A stretch of DNA of 64,000 nucleotides from Hydractinia symbiolongicarpus (Eukaryota; Cnidaria; Hydrozoa; Anthoathecata; Hydractiniidae), in contig NC_079879.1 in assembly GCF_029227915.1 (NCBI RefSeq), forward strand, positions 1,550,001 to 1,614,000. The letters run 5' to 3'. The notes beneath the pieces were generated by a model, which saw nothing but the letters and a program-made list of their open reading frames with translations, was not told the origin of the DNA and did not search any database. Position numbers and translations under genes: made by a program. Positions 25,480 to 37,540 of this stretch are shown piece by piece (within the stretch, counting starts at the first letter, position 1; the number at the start of each line of letters is the position of its first letter).

Positions 25480-28400
25480 AATGTTTTCATTTTTGATGGG
25501 ACGCTGAATAGAATAAGTTTAATCGCCGGCAAACGAGAACCCGCGATTTCCCGTAAATCCCGGGCCTGGCCCGTATAGTCGAATGCATACAAAGAAAGTA
25601 CTCAGTGAGTAAAGTAATTTCCCGAGCGATTCTTTAAATTATTTTTTCACCACTAAAACGCATGAGACTTGAAGTTTTCAAAAATGTTTTCATTTCTGAT
25701 GAGACGCTAAATAAAAGAAGTTTAATCGCCGGCAAACGAAAACCCGCGATTTCCGGTAAATCCCGGGCTTGTCCCGTATAGTCGAATGTATACAAAGAAA
25801 GTAACAATGGAGTAAACTCATTTCCCGAGCGATTTTTTAAATTATTTTTTCACCACTAAAACGCATGAGACTTGTAGTTTATAAAAATGTTTTCATTCTT
25901 GATAAGACGCTGAAAAAAAAAGTTTAATCGCGGGCAAACGAAAACCCGCGATTTCCCGTAAATCCCGGGCTTGGAGCGTATAGTCGAATGTATACAAAGA
26001 AAGTAAACTGGGAGTAAACTCATTTCCCGAACGATTTTTTAAATTAATTTTTTACCACTAAAACGCATAAGACTTGTAGTTTTCAAAAACGATTTCATTT
26101 TTAATGAGACGCTGAATAAAAGGAGTTTAATCTCCGGCAAACGAAAACCCGCAATTTCCCGTAAATCCCGGCCCCGGCCCGTATAATCGAATGTATACAA
26201 AGAAAGTACCCAGGGAGTAAACTCATTTCCCGAACGATTTTTTAAATTATTTTTTCACCACTAAAACGCATGAGACTTGTAGTTTACAAAAATATTTTCA
26301 TTTTTGATGAGACGCTGAATAAAAGAAGTTTAATCGCCGGCAAACGAAAACCCGCGATTTCCCGTAAATCTTGGGCCTGGCCCGTATAGTCGAATGCATA
26401 CAAAGAAAGTACCCAGGAAGTAAACTCATTTCCCGAACGATTTTTTAAATTATTTTTTTACCACTAAAACGCACGAGACTTGTAGTTTTCAAAAATGATT
26501 TCATTTTTGATGAGACGCTGAATAAAAGGAGTTTAATCTCCGGCAAACGAAAACCCGCGATTTCCCGTAGGTCCCGGACCCGGCCCGTATAGTCAAAAGT
26601 ATACAAAGAAAATACGCAGGGAGTAAACTCATTTCCCGAACGATTCTTTAAATTATTATTTCACCACTAAAACGCATGAGACTTGTAGTTTTCAAAAATG
26701 TTTTCATTCTTGATAAGACGCTGAAAAAAAAAAGTTTAATCGCGGGCAAACGAAAACCGAAGATTTCCCGTAAATCCCGGGCTTGGTCCCTATAGTCAAA
26801 AGTACACAAAGAAAGTACCCAGGCAGTAAACTCATTTTTGGAATGTTTTTTTGAATTATTTTTTCACCACTATAACGCATGAGACTTGTAGTATTCAAAA
26901 ATGTTTTCATTTTTGATGGGACGCTGATAAGAATAAGTTTAATCGCCGGCAAACGAAAACCCGCGATTTCCCGTAAATCCCGGGCCTGGCCCGTATAGTC
27001 GAATGCATACAAAGAAAGTACTCAGTGAGTAAATTGATTTCCCGAGCGATTCTTTAAATTATTTTTTCACCACTAAAACGCATGAGACTTGAAGTTTTCA
27101 AAAATGTTTTCATTTCTGATGAGACGCTAAATAAAAGAGGTTTAATCGCCGGCAAACGAAAACCCGCGATTTCCCGTAAATCCCGGGCTTGTCCCGTATA
27201 GTCGAATGTATACAAAGAAAGTAACAATGGAGTAAACTCATTTCCCGATCGATTTTTTAAATTATTTTTTCACCACTAAAACGCATGAGACTTGTAGTTT
27301 ATAAAAATGATTTCATTTTTGATGAGACACTGAATAAAAGGAGTTTAATCGCCGGCAAACGAAAACCCGCGATTTCCGATAAATCCCGGGCTCGGCCTGT
27401 ATAGTCAAAAGTATACAAAGAAAGTACGCAGGGAGTAAACTCATTTCCCGAACGATTCTTTAAATTATTATTTCACCACTAAAACGCATGAGACTTGTAG
27501 TTTTCAAAAATGTTTTCATTCTTGATAAGACGCTGAAAAAAAAAAGTTTAATCGCGGGCAAACGAAAACCGAAGATTTCCCGTAAATCCCGGGCTTGGCC
27601 CCTATGGTCAAAAGTACACAAAGAAAGTACCCAGGCAGTAAACTCATTTTTGGAATGTTTTTTTGAATTATTTTTTCACCACTATAACGCATGAGACTTG
27701 TAGTATTCAAAAATGTTTTCATTTTTGATGGGACGCTGAATAGAATAAGTTTAATCGCCGGCAAACGAGAACCCGCGATTTCCCGTAAATCCCGGGCCTG
27801 GCCCGTATAGTCGAATGCATACAAAGAAAGTACTCAGTGAGTAAATTGATTTCCCGAGCGATTCTTTAAATTATTTTTTCACCACTAAAACGCATGAGAC
27901 TTGAAGTTTTCAAAAATGTTTTCATTTCTGATGAGACGCTAAATAAAAGAGGTTTAATCGCCGGCAAACGAAAACCCGCGATTTCCGGTTAATCCCGGGC
28001 TTGTCCCGTATAGTCGAATGTATACAAAGAAAGTAACAATGGAGTAAACTCATTTCCCGAGCGATTTTTTAAATTATTTTTTCACCACTAAAACGCATGA
28101 GACTTGTAGTTTATAAAAATGTTTTCATTCTTGATAAGACGCTGAAAAAAAAAGTTTAATCGCGGGCAAACGAAAACCCGCGATTTCCCGTAAATCCCGG
28201 GCTTGGAGCGTATAGTCGAATGTATACAAAGAAAGTAAACTGGGAGTAAACTCATTTCCCGAACGATTTTTTAAATTAATTTTTTACCACTAAAACGCAT
28301 AAGACTTGTAGTTTTCAAAAACGATTTCATTTTTAATGAGACGCTGAATAAAAGGAGTTTAATCTCCGGCAAACGAAAACCCGCAATTTCCCGTAAATCC

Positions 28401-29721
28401 CGGCCCCGGCCCGTATAATCGAATGTATACAAAGAAAGTACCCAGGGAGTAAACTCATTTCCCGAACGATTTTTTAAATTATTTTTTCACCACTAAAACG
28501 CATGAGACTTGTAGTTTACAAAAATATTTTCATTTTTGATGAGACGCTGAATAAAAGAAGTTTAATCGCCGGCAAACGAAAACCCGCGATTTCCCGTAAA
28601 TCCCGGGCCTGGCCCGTATAGTCGAATGCATACAAAGAAAGTACCCAGGAAGTAAACTCATTTCCCGAACGATTTTTTAAATTATTTTTTCACCACTAAA
28701 ACGCACGAGACTTGTAGTTTTCAAAAATGATTTCATTTTTGATGAGACGCTGAATAAAAGGAGTTTAATCTCCGGCAAACGAAAACCCGCGATTTCCCGT
28801 AGGTCCCGGACCCGGCCCGTATAGTCAAAAGTATACAAAGAAAATACGCAGGGAGCAAACTCATTTCCCGAACGATTCTTTAAATTATTATTTCACCACT
28901 AAAACGCATGAGACTTGTAGTTTTCAAAAATGTTTTCATTCTTGATAAGACGCTGAAAAAAAAAAGTTTAATCGCGGGCAAACGAAAACCGAAGATTTCC
29001 CGTAAATCCCGGGTTTGGTCCCTATAGTCAAAAGTACACAAAGAAAGTACCCAGGCAGTAAACTCATTTTTGGAATGTTTTTTTGAATTATTTTTTCACC
29101 ACTATAACGCATGAGACTTGTAGTATTCAAAAATGTTTTCATTTTTGATGGGACGCTGATAAGAATAAGTTTAATCGCCGGCAAACGAAAACCCGCGATT
29201 TCCCGTAAATCCCGGGCCTGGCCCGTATAGTCGAATGCATACAAAGAAAGTACTCAGTGAGTAAATTGATTTCCCGAGCGATTCTTTAAATTATTTTTTC
29301 ACCACTAAAACGCATGAGACTTGAAGTTTTCAAAAATGTTTTCATTTCTGATGAGACGCTAAATAAAAGAGGTTTAATCGCCGGCAAACGAAAACCCGCG
29401 ATTTCCCGTAAATCCCGGGCTTGTCCCGTATAGTCGAATGTATACAAAGAAAGTAACAATGGAGTAAACTCATTTCCCGATCGATTTTTTAAATTATTTT
29501 TTCACCACTAAAACGCATGAGACTTGTAGTTTATAAAAATGATTTCATTTTTAATGAGACACTGAATAAAAGGAGTTTAATCGCCGGCAAACGAAAACCC
29601 GCGATTTCCGATAAATCCCGGGCTCGGCCTGTATAGTCAAAAGTATACAAAGAAAGTACGCAGGGAGTAAACTCATTTCCCGAACGATTCTTTAAATTAT
29701 TATTTCACCACTAAAACGCAT
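25257..29721 (+). repeat. Two tandem 11-mer HOR units, 2,232-bp period
   Basis: Anchors at 25257, 27490 and 29722 give 2,233 and 2,232 bp (11 x 203 less 1). Shared markers are GCAAACGAGAACCC, CCTATGGTC, TTTCCGGT(A/T)AATCCC, the TTGGAGCG monomer (25972/28204) and GCTGATAAGAATAAG (about 26925/29157). Within the second unit the last four monomers are further duplicated. Confidence 0.85.
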
Positions 29722-30533
29722 GAGACTTGTAGTTTTCAAAAATGTTTTCATTCTTGATAAGACGCTGAAAAAAAAAAGTTTAATCGCGGGCAAACGAAAA
29801 CCGAAGATTTCCCGTAAATCCCGGGTTTGGTCCCTATAGTCAAAAGTACACAAAGAAAGTACCCAGGCAGTAAACTCATTTTTGGAATGTTTTTTTGAAT
29901 TATTTTTTCACCACTATAACGCATGAGACTTGTAGTATTCAAAAATGTTTTCATTTTTGATGGGACGCTGATAAGAATAAGTTTAATCGCCGGCAAACGA
30001 AAACCCGCGATTTCCCGTAAATCCCGGGCCTGGCCCGTATAGTCGAATGCATACAAAGAAAGTACTCAGTGAGTAAATTGATTTCCCGAGCGATTCTTTA
30101 AATTATTTTTTCACCACTAAAACGCATGAGACTTGAAGTTTTCAAAAATGTTTTCATTTCTGATGAGACGCTAAATAAAAGAGGTTTAATCGCCGGCAAA
30201 CGAAAACCCGCGATTTCCCGTAAATCCCGGGCTTGTCCCGTATAGTCGAATGTATACAAAGAAAGTAACAATGGAGTAAACTCATTTCCCGATCGATTTT
30301 TTAAATTATTTTTTCACCACTAAAACGCATGAGACTTGTAGTTTATAAAAATGATTTCATTTTTAATGAGACACTGAATAAAAGGAGTTTAATCGCCGGC
30401 AAACGAAAACCCGCGATTTCCGATAAATCCCGGGCTCGGCCTGTATAGTCAAAAGTATACAAAGAAAGTACGCAGGGAGTAAACTCATTTCCCGAACGAT
30501 TCTTTAAATTATTATTTCACCACTAAAACGCAT
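28910..30533 (+). repeat. Tandem 4-mer duplication, 812-bp period
   Basis: Anchors 28910, 29722 and 30534 give two units of exactly 812 bp. Both contain GGGTTTGGTCCC, GCTGATAAGAATAAG, CCCGATCGATT and TTTCCGATAAATCCC. TTTTTAATGAGACACTG is also shared (about 29550/30362). I saw almost no differences between them by eye. Confidence 0.85.
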
Positions 30534-30640
30534 GAGACTTGTAGTTTTCAAAAATGTTTTCATTCTTGATAAGACGCTGAAAAAAAAAAGTTTAATCGCG
30601 GGCAAACGAAAACCCGCGATTTCCCGTAAATCCCGGGCTT

Positions 30641-32062
30641 GGAGCGTATAGTCGAATGTATACAAAGAAAGTAAACTGGGAGTAAACTCATTTCCCGAAC
30701 GATTTTTTAAATTAATTTTTTACCACTAAAACGCATAAGACTTGTAGTTTTCAAAAACGATTTCATTTTTAATGAGACGCTGAATAAAAGGAGTATAATC
30801 TCCGGCAAACGAAAACCCGCGATTTCCCGTAAATCCCGGCCCCGGCCCGTATAGTCAAAAGTATACAATAAAAGTACGCAGGGAGTAAACTCATTTCCCG
30901 AACGATTCTTTAAATTATTTTTTCACCACTAAAACGCATGAGACTTGAAGTTTTCAAAAATGTTTTCATTTCTGATGAGACGCTAAATAAAAGAGGTTTA
31001 ATCGCCGGCAAACGAAAACCCGCGATTTCCGGTAAATCCCGGGCTTGTCCCGTATAGTCGAATGTATACAAAGAAAGTAACAATGGAGTAAACTCATTTC
31101 CCGAGCGATTTTTTAAATTATTTTTTCACCACTAAAACGCATGAGACTTGTAGTTTATAAAAATGTTTTCATTCTTGATAAGACGCTGAAAAAAAAAAGT
31201 TTAATCGCGGGCAAACGAAAACCCGCGATTTCCCGTAAATCCCGGGCTTGGAGCGTATAGTCGAATGTATACAAAGAAAGTAAACTGGGAGTAAACTCAT
31301 TTCCCGAACGATTTTTTAAATTAATTTTTTACCACTAAAACGCATAAGACTTGTAGTGTTCAAAAACGATTTCATTATTAATGAGACGCTGAATAAAAGG
31401 AGTTTAATCTCCGGCAAACGAAAACCCGCAATTTCCCGTAAATCCCGGCCCCGGTCCGTATAATCGAATGTGTACAAAGAAAGTACCCAGGGAGTAAACT
31501 CATTTCCCGAACGATTTTTTAAATTATTTTTTCACCACTAAAACGCATGAGACTTGTAGTTTACAAAAATATTTTCATTTTTGATGAGACGCTGAATAAA
31601 AGAAGTTTAATCGCCGGCAAACGAAAACCCGCCATTTTCCGTATATCACGGACTCGGTCCGTATAATCAAAAGTATACAAAGAAAGTACCCAGGAAGTAA
31701 ACTCATTTCCCGAACGATTTTTTAAATTATTTTTTCACCACTAAAACGCACGAGACTTGTAGTTTTCAAAAATGATTTCATTTTTGATGAGACGCTGAAT
31801 AAAAGGAGTTTAATCTCCGGCAAACGAAAACCCGCGATTTCCCGTAGGTCCGGACCCGGCCCGTATAGTCAAAAGTATACAAAGAAAATACGCAGGGAGT
31901 AAACTCATTTCCCGAACGATTCTTTAAATTATTATTTCACCACTAAAACGCATGAGACTTGTAGTTTTCAAAAATGTTTTCATTCTTGATAAGACGCTGA
32001 AAAAAAAAAGTTTAATCGCGGGCAAACGAAAACCGAAGATTTCCCGTAAATCCCGGGCTTGG
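30641..32062 (+). repeat. First, separated copy of the 7-mer HOR
   Basis: Starts at the TTGGAGCG monomer and contains a second one 609 bp on (31250), GAGTATAATCTCC (30793), TACAATAAAAG and GTGTACAAAG (about 31470), the same order as the three tandem 7-mers that begin at 33278. It carries a private single-base deletion in GTAGGTCCGGACC near 31850. It is separated from the tandem set by about six monomers resembling the 26-29 kb region. Confidence 0.75.
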
Positions 32063-33277
32063 CCCCTATAGTCAAAAGTACACAAAGAAAGTACCCAGGC
32101 AGTAAACTCATTTTTGGAATGTTTTTTTGAATTATTTTTTCACCACTAAAACGCATGAGACTTGTAGTTTATAAAAATGTTTTCATTCTTGATAAGACGC
32201 TGAAAAAAAAAGTTTAATCGCGGGCAAACGAAAACCCGCGATTTCCCGTAAATCCCGGGCTTGGAGCGTATAGTCGAATGTATACAAAGAAAGTAAACTG
32301 GGAGTAAACTCATTTCCCGAACGATTTTTTAAATTAATTTTTTACCACTAAAACGCATAAGACTTGTAGTTTTCAAAAACGATTTCATTATTAATGAGAC
32401 GCTGAATAAAAGGAGTTTAATCTCCGGCAAACGAAAACCCGCAATTTCCCGTAAATCCCGGCCCCGGCCCGTATAATCGAATGTATACAAAGAAAGTACC
32501 CAGGGAGTAAACTCATTTCCCGAACGATTTTTTAAATTATTTTTTCACCACTAAAACGCATGAGACTTGTAGTTTACAAAAATATTTTCATTTTTGATGA
32601 GACGCTGAATAAAAGAAGTTTAATCGCCGGCAAACGAAAACCCGCGATTTCCCGTAAATCCCGGGCCTGGCCCGTATAGTCGAATGCATACAAAGAAAGT
32701 ACCCAGGAAGTAAACTCATTTCCCGAACGATTTTTTAAATTATTTTTTCACCACTAAAACGCACGAGACTTGTAGTTTTCAAAAATGATTTTATTTTTGA
32801 TGAGACGCTGAATAAAAGGAGTTTAATCTCCGGCAAACGAAAACCCGCGATTTCCCGTAGGTCCCGGACCCGGTCCGTATAGTCAAAAGTATACAAAGAA
32901 AATACGCAGGGAGTAAACTCATTTCCCGAACGATTCTTTAAATTATTATTTCACCACTAAAACGCATGAGACTTGTAGTTTTCAAAAATGTTTTCATTCT
33001 TGATAAGACGCTGAAAAAAAAAAGTTTAATCGCGGGCAAACGAAAACCGAAGATTTCCCGTAAATCCCGGGCTTGGTCCCTATAGTCAAAAGTACACAAA
33101 GAAAGTACCCAGGCAGTAAACTCATTTTTGGAATGTTTTTTTGAATTATTTTTTCACCACTATAACGCATGAGACTTGTAGTATTCAAAAATGTTTTCAT
33201 TTTTGATGGGACGCTGATAAGAATAAGTTTAATCGCCGGCAAACGAAAACCCGCGATTTCCCGTAAATCCCGGGCTT

Positions 33278-36200
33278 GGAGCGTATAGTCGAATGTATAC
33301 AAAGAAAGTAAACTGGGAGTAAACTCATTTCCCGAACGATTTTTTAAATTAATTTTTTACCACTAAAACGCATAAGACTTGTAGTTTTCAAAAACGAATT
33401 CATTTTTAATGAGACGCTGAATAAAAGGAGTATAATCTCCGGCAAACGAAAACCCGCGATTTCCCGTAAATCCCGGCCCCGGCCCGTATAGTCAAAAGTA
33501 TACAATAAAAGTACGCAGGGAGTAAACTCATTTCCCGAACGATTCTTTAAATTATTTTTTCACCACTAAAACGCATGAGACTTGAAGTTTTCAAAAATGT
33601 TTTCATTTCTGATGAGACGCTAAATAAAAGAGGTTTAATCGCCGGCAAACGAAAACCCGCGATTTCCGGTAAATCCCGGGCTTGTCCCGTATAGTCGAAT
33701 GTATACAAAGAAAGTAACAATGGAGTAAACTCATTTCCCGAGCGATTTTTTAAATTATTTTTTCACCACTAAAACGCATGAGACTTGTAGTTTATAAAAA
33801 TGTTTTCATTCTTGATAAGACGCTGAAAAAAAAAAGTTTAATCGCGGGCAAACAAAAACCCGCGATTTCCCGTAAATCCCGGGCTTGGAGCGTATAGTCG
33901 AATGTATACAAAGAAAGTAAACTGGGAGTAAACTCATTTCCCGAACGATTTTTTAAATTAATTTTTTACCACTAAAACGCATAAGACTTGTAGTTTTCAA
34001 AAACGATTTCATTATTAATGAGACGCTGAATAAAAGGAGTTTAATCTCCGGCAAACGAAAACCCGCAATTTCCCGTAAATCCCGGCCCCGGCCCGTATAA
34101 TCGAATGTGTACAAAGAAAGTACCCAGGGAGTAAACTCATTTCCCGAACGATTTTTTAAATTATTTTTTCACCACTAAAACGCATGAGACTTGTAGTTTA
34201 CAAAAATATTTTCATTTTTGATGAGACGCTGAATAAAAGAAGTTTAATCGCCGGCAAACGAAAACCCGCGATTTTCCGTATATCACGGACTCGGTCCGTA
34301 TAATCAAAAGTATACAAAGAAAGTACCCAGGAAGTAAACTCATTTTCCGAACGATTTTTTAAATTATTTTTTCACCACTAAAACGCACGAGACTTGTAGT
34401 TTTCAAAAATGATTTCATTTTTGATGAGACGCTGAATAAAAGGAGTTTAATCTCCGGCAAACGAAAACCCGCGATTTCCCGTAGGTCCCGGACGCGGCCC
34501 GTATAGTCAAAAGTATACAAAGAAAATACGCAGGGAGTAAACTCATTTCCCGAACGATTCTTTAAATTATTATTTCACCACTAAAACGCATGAGACTTGT
34601 AGTTTTCAAAAATGTTTTCATTCTTGATAAGACGCTGAAAAAAAAAAGTTTAATCGCGGGCAAACGAAAACCCGCGATTTCCCGTAAATCCCGGGCTTGG
34701 AGCGTATAGTCGAATGTATACAAAGAAAGTAAACTGGGAGTAAACTCATTTCCCGAACGATTTTTTAAATTAATTTTTTACCACTAAAACGCATAAGACT
34801 TGTAGTTTTCAAAAACGAATTCATTTTTAATGAGACGCTGAATAAAAGGAGTATAATCTCCGGCAAACGAAAACCCGCGATTTCCCGTAAATCCCGGCCC
34901 CGGCCCGTATAGTCAAAAGTATACAATAAAAGTACGCAGGGAGTAAACTCATTTCCCGAACGATTCTTTAAATTATTTTTTCACCACTAAAACGCATGAG
35001 ACTTGAAGTTTTCAAAAATGTTTTCATTTCTGATGAGACGCTAAATAAAAGAGGTTTAATCGCCGGCAAACGAAAACCCGCGATTTCCGGTAAATCCCGG
35101 GCTTGTCCCGTATAGTCGAATGTATACAAAGAAAGTAACAATGGAGTAAACTCATTTCCCGAGCGATTTTTTAAATTATTTTTTCACCACTAAAACGCAT
35201 GAGACTTGTAGTTTATAAAAATGTTTTCATTCTTGATAAGACGCTGAAAAAAAAAAGTTTAATCGCGGGCAAACAAAAACCCGCGATTTCCCGTAAATCC
35301 CGGGCTTGGAGCGTATAGTCGAATGTATACAAAGAAAGTAAACTGGGAGTAAACTCATTTCCCGAACGATTTTTTAAATTAATTTTTTACCACTAAAACG
35401 CATAAGACTTGTAGTTTTCAAAAACGATTTCATTATTAATGAGACGCTGAATAAAAGGAGTTTAATCTCCGGCAAACGAAAACCCGCAATTTCCCGTAAA
35501 TCCCGGCCCCGGCCCGTATAATCGAATGTGTACAAAGAAAGTACCCAGGGAGTAAACTCATTTCCCGAACGATTTTTTAAATTATTTTTTCACCACTAAA
35601 ACGCATGAGACTTGTAGTTTACAAAAATATTTTCATTTTTGATGAGACGCTGAATAAAAGAAGTTTAATCGCCGGCAAACGAAAACCCGCGATTTTCCGT
35701 ATATCACGGACTCGGTCCGTATAATCAAAAGTATACAAAGAAAGTACCCAGGAAGTAAACTCATTTTCCGAACGATTTTTTAAATTATTTTTTCACCACT
35801 AAAACGCACGAGACTTGTAGTTTTCAAAAATGATTTCATTTTTGATGAGACGCTGAATAAAAGGAGTTTAATCTCCGGCAAACGAAAACCCGCGATTTCC
35901 CGTAGGTCCCGGACCCGGCCCGTATAGTCAAAAGTATACAAAGAAAATACGCAGGGAGTAAACTCATTTCCCGAACGATTCTTTAAATTATTATTTCACC
36001 ACTAAAACGCATGAGACTTGTAGTTTTCAAAAATGTTTTCATTCTTGATAAGACGCTGAAAAAAAAAAGTTTAATCGCGGGCAAACGAAAACCCGCGATT
36101 TCCCGTAAATCCCGGGCTTGGAGCGTATAGTCGAATGTATACAAAGAAAGTAAACTGGGAGTAAACTCATTTCCCGAACGATTTTTTAAATTAATTTTTT

Positions 36201-37540
36201 ACCACTAAAACGCATAAGACTTGTAGTTTTCAAAAACGATTTCATTTTTAATGAGACGCTGAATAAAAGGAGTATAATCTCCGGCAAACGAAAACCCGCG
36301 ATTTCCCGTAAATCCCGGCCCCGGCCCGTATAGTCAAAAGTATACAATAAAAGTACGCAGGGAGTAAACTCATTTCCCGAACGATTCTTTAAATTATTTT
36401 TTCACCACTAAAACGCATGAGACTTGAAGTTTTCAAAAATGTTTTCATTTCTGATGAGACGCTAAATAAAAGAGGTTTAATCGCCGGCAAACGAAAACCC
36501 GCGATTTCCGGTAAATCCCGGGCTTGTCCCGTATAGTCGAATGTATACAAAGAAAGTAACAATGGAGTAAACTCATTTCCCGAGCGATTTTTTAAATTAT
36601 TTTTTCACCACTAAAACGCATGAGACTTGTAGTTTATAAAAATGTTTTCATTCTTGATAAGACGCTGAAAAAAAAAAGTTTAATCGCGGGCAAACGAAAA
36701 CCCGCGATTTCCCGTAAATCCCGGGCTTGGAGCGTATAGTCGAATGTATACAAAGAAAGTAAACTGGGAGTAAACTCATTTCCCGAACGATTTTTTAAAT
36801 TAATTTTTTACCACTAAAACGCATAAGACTTGTAGTTTTCAAAAACGATTTCATTATTAATGAGACGCTGAATAAAAGGAGTTTAATCTCCGGCAAACGA
36901 AAACCCGCAATTTCCCGTAAATCCCGGCCCCGGCCCGTATAATCGAATGTATACAAAGAAAGTACCCAGGGAGTAAACTCATTTCCCGAACGATTTTTTA
37001 AATTATTTTTTCACCACTAAAACGCATGAGACTTATAGTTTACAAAAATATTTTCATTTTTGATGAGACGCTGAATAAAAGAAGTTTAATCGCCGGCAAA
37101 CGAAAACCCGCGATTTTCCGTATATCACGGACTCGGTCCGTATAATCAAAAGTATACAAAGAAAGTACCCAGGAAGTAAACTCATTTCCCGAACGATTTT
37201 TTAAATTATTTTTTCACCACTAAAACGCACGAGACTTGTAGTTTTCAAAAATGATTTCATTTTTGATGAGACGCTGAATAAAAGGAGTTTAATCTCCGGC
37301 AAACGAAAACCCGCGATTTCCCGTAGGTCCCGGACCCGGCCCGTATAGTCAAAAGTATACAAAGAAAATACGCAGGGAGTAAACTCATTTCCCGAACGAT
37401 TCTTTAAATTATTATTTCACCACTAAAACGCATGAGACTTGTAGTTTTCAAAAATGTTTTCATTCTTGATAAGACGTTGAAAAAAAAAAGTTTAATCGCG
37501 GGCAAACGAAAACCCGCGATTTCCCGTAAATCCCGGGCTT
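33278..37540 (+). repeat. Three tandem 7-mer HOR units, exact 1,421-bp period
   Basis: The TTGGAGCG anchor lies at 33278, 34699, 36120 and 37541, each step exactly 1,421 bp (7 x 203). GAGTATAATCTCC lies at 33431, 34852 and 36273 with the same spacing, and GTGTAC at 34107 and 35528. By eye I saw one substitution between units 1 and 2 (34494) and about six between units 2 and 3 (for example GTGTAC to GTATAC near 36949, ACTTATAG near 37034, GACGTTG near 37476). This is the clearest multi-copy HOR in the window and indicates recent homogenisation. Confidence 0.92.
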
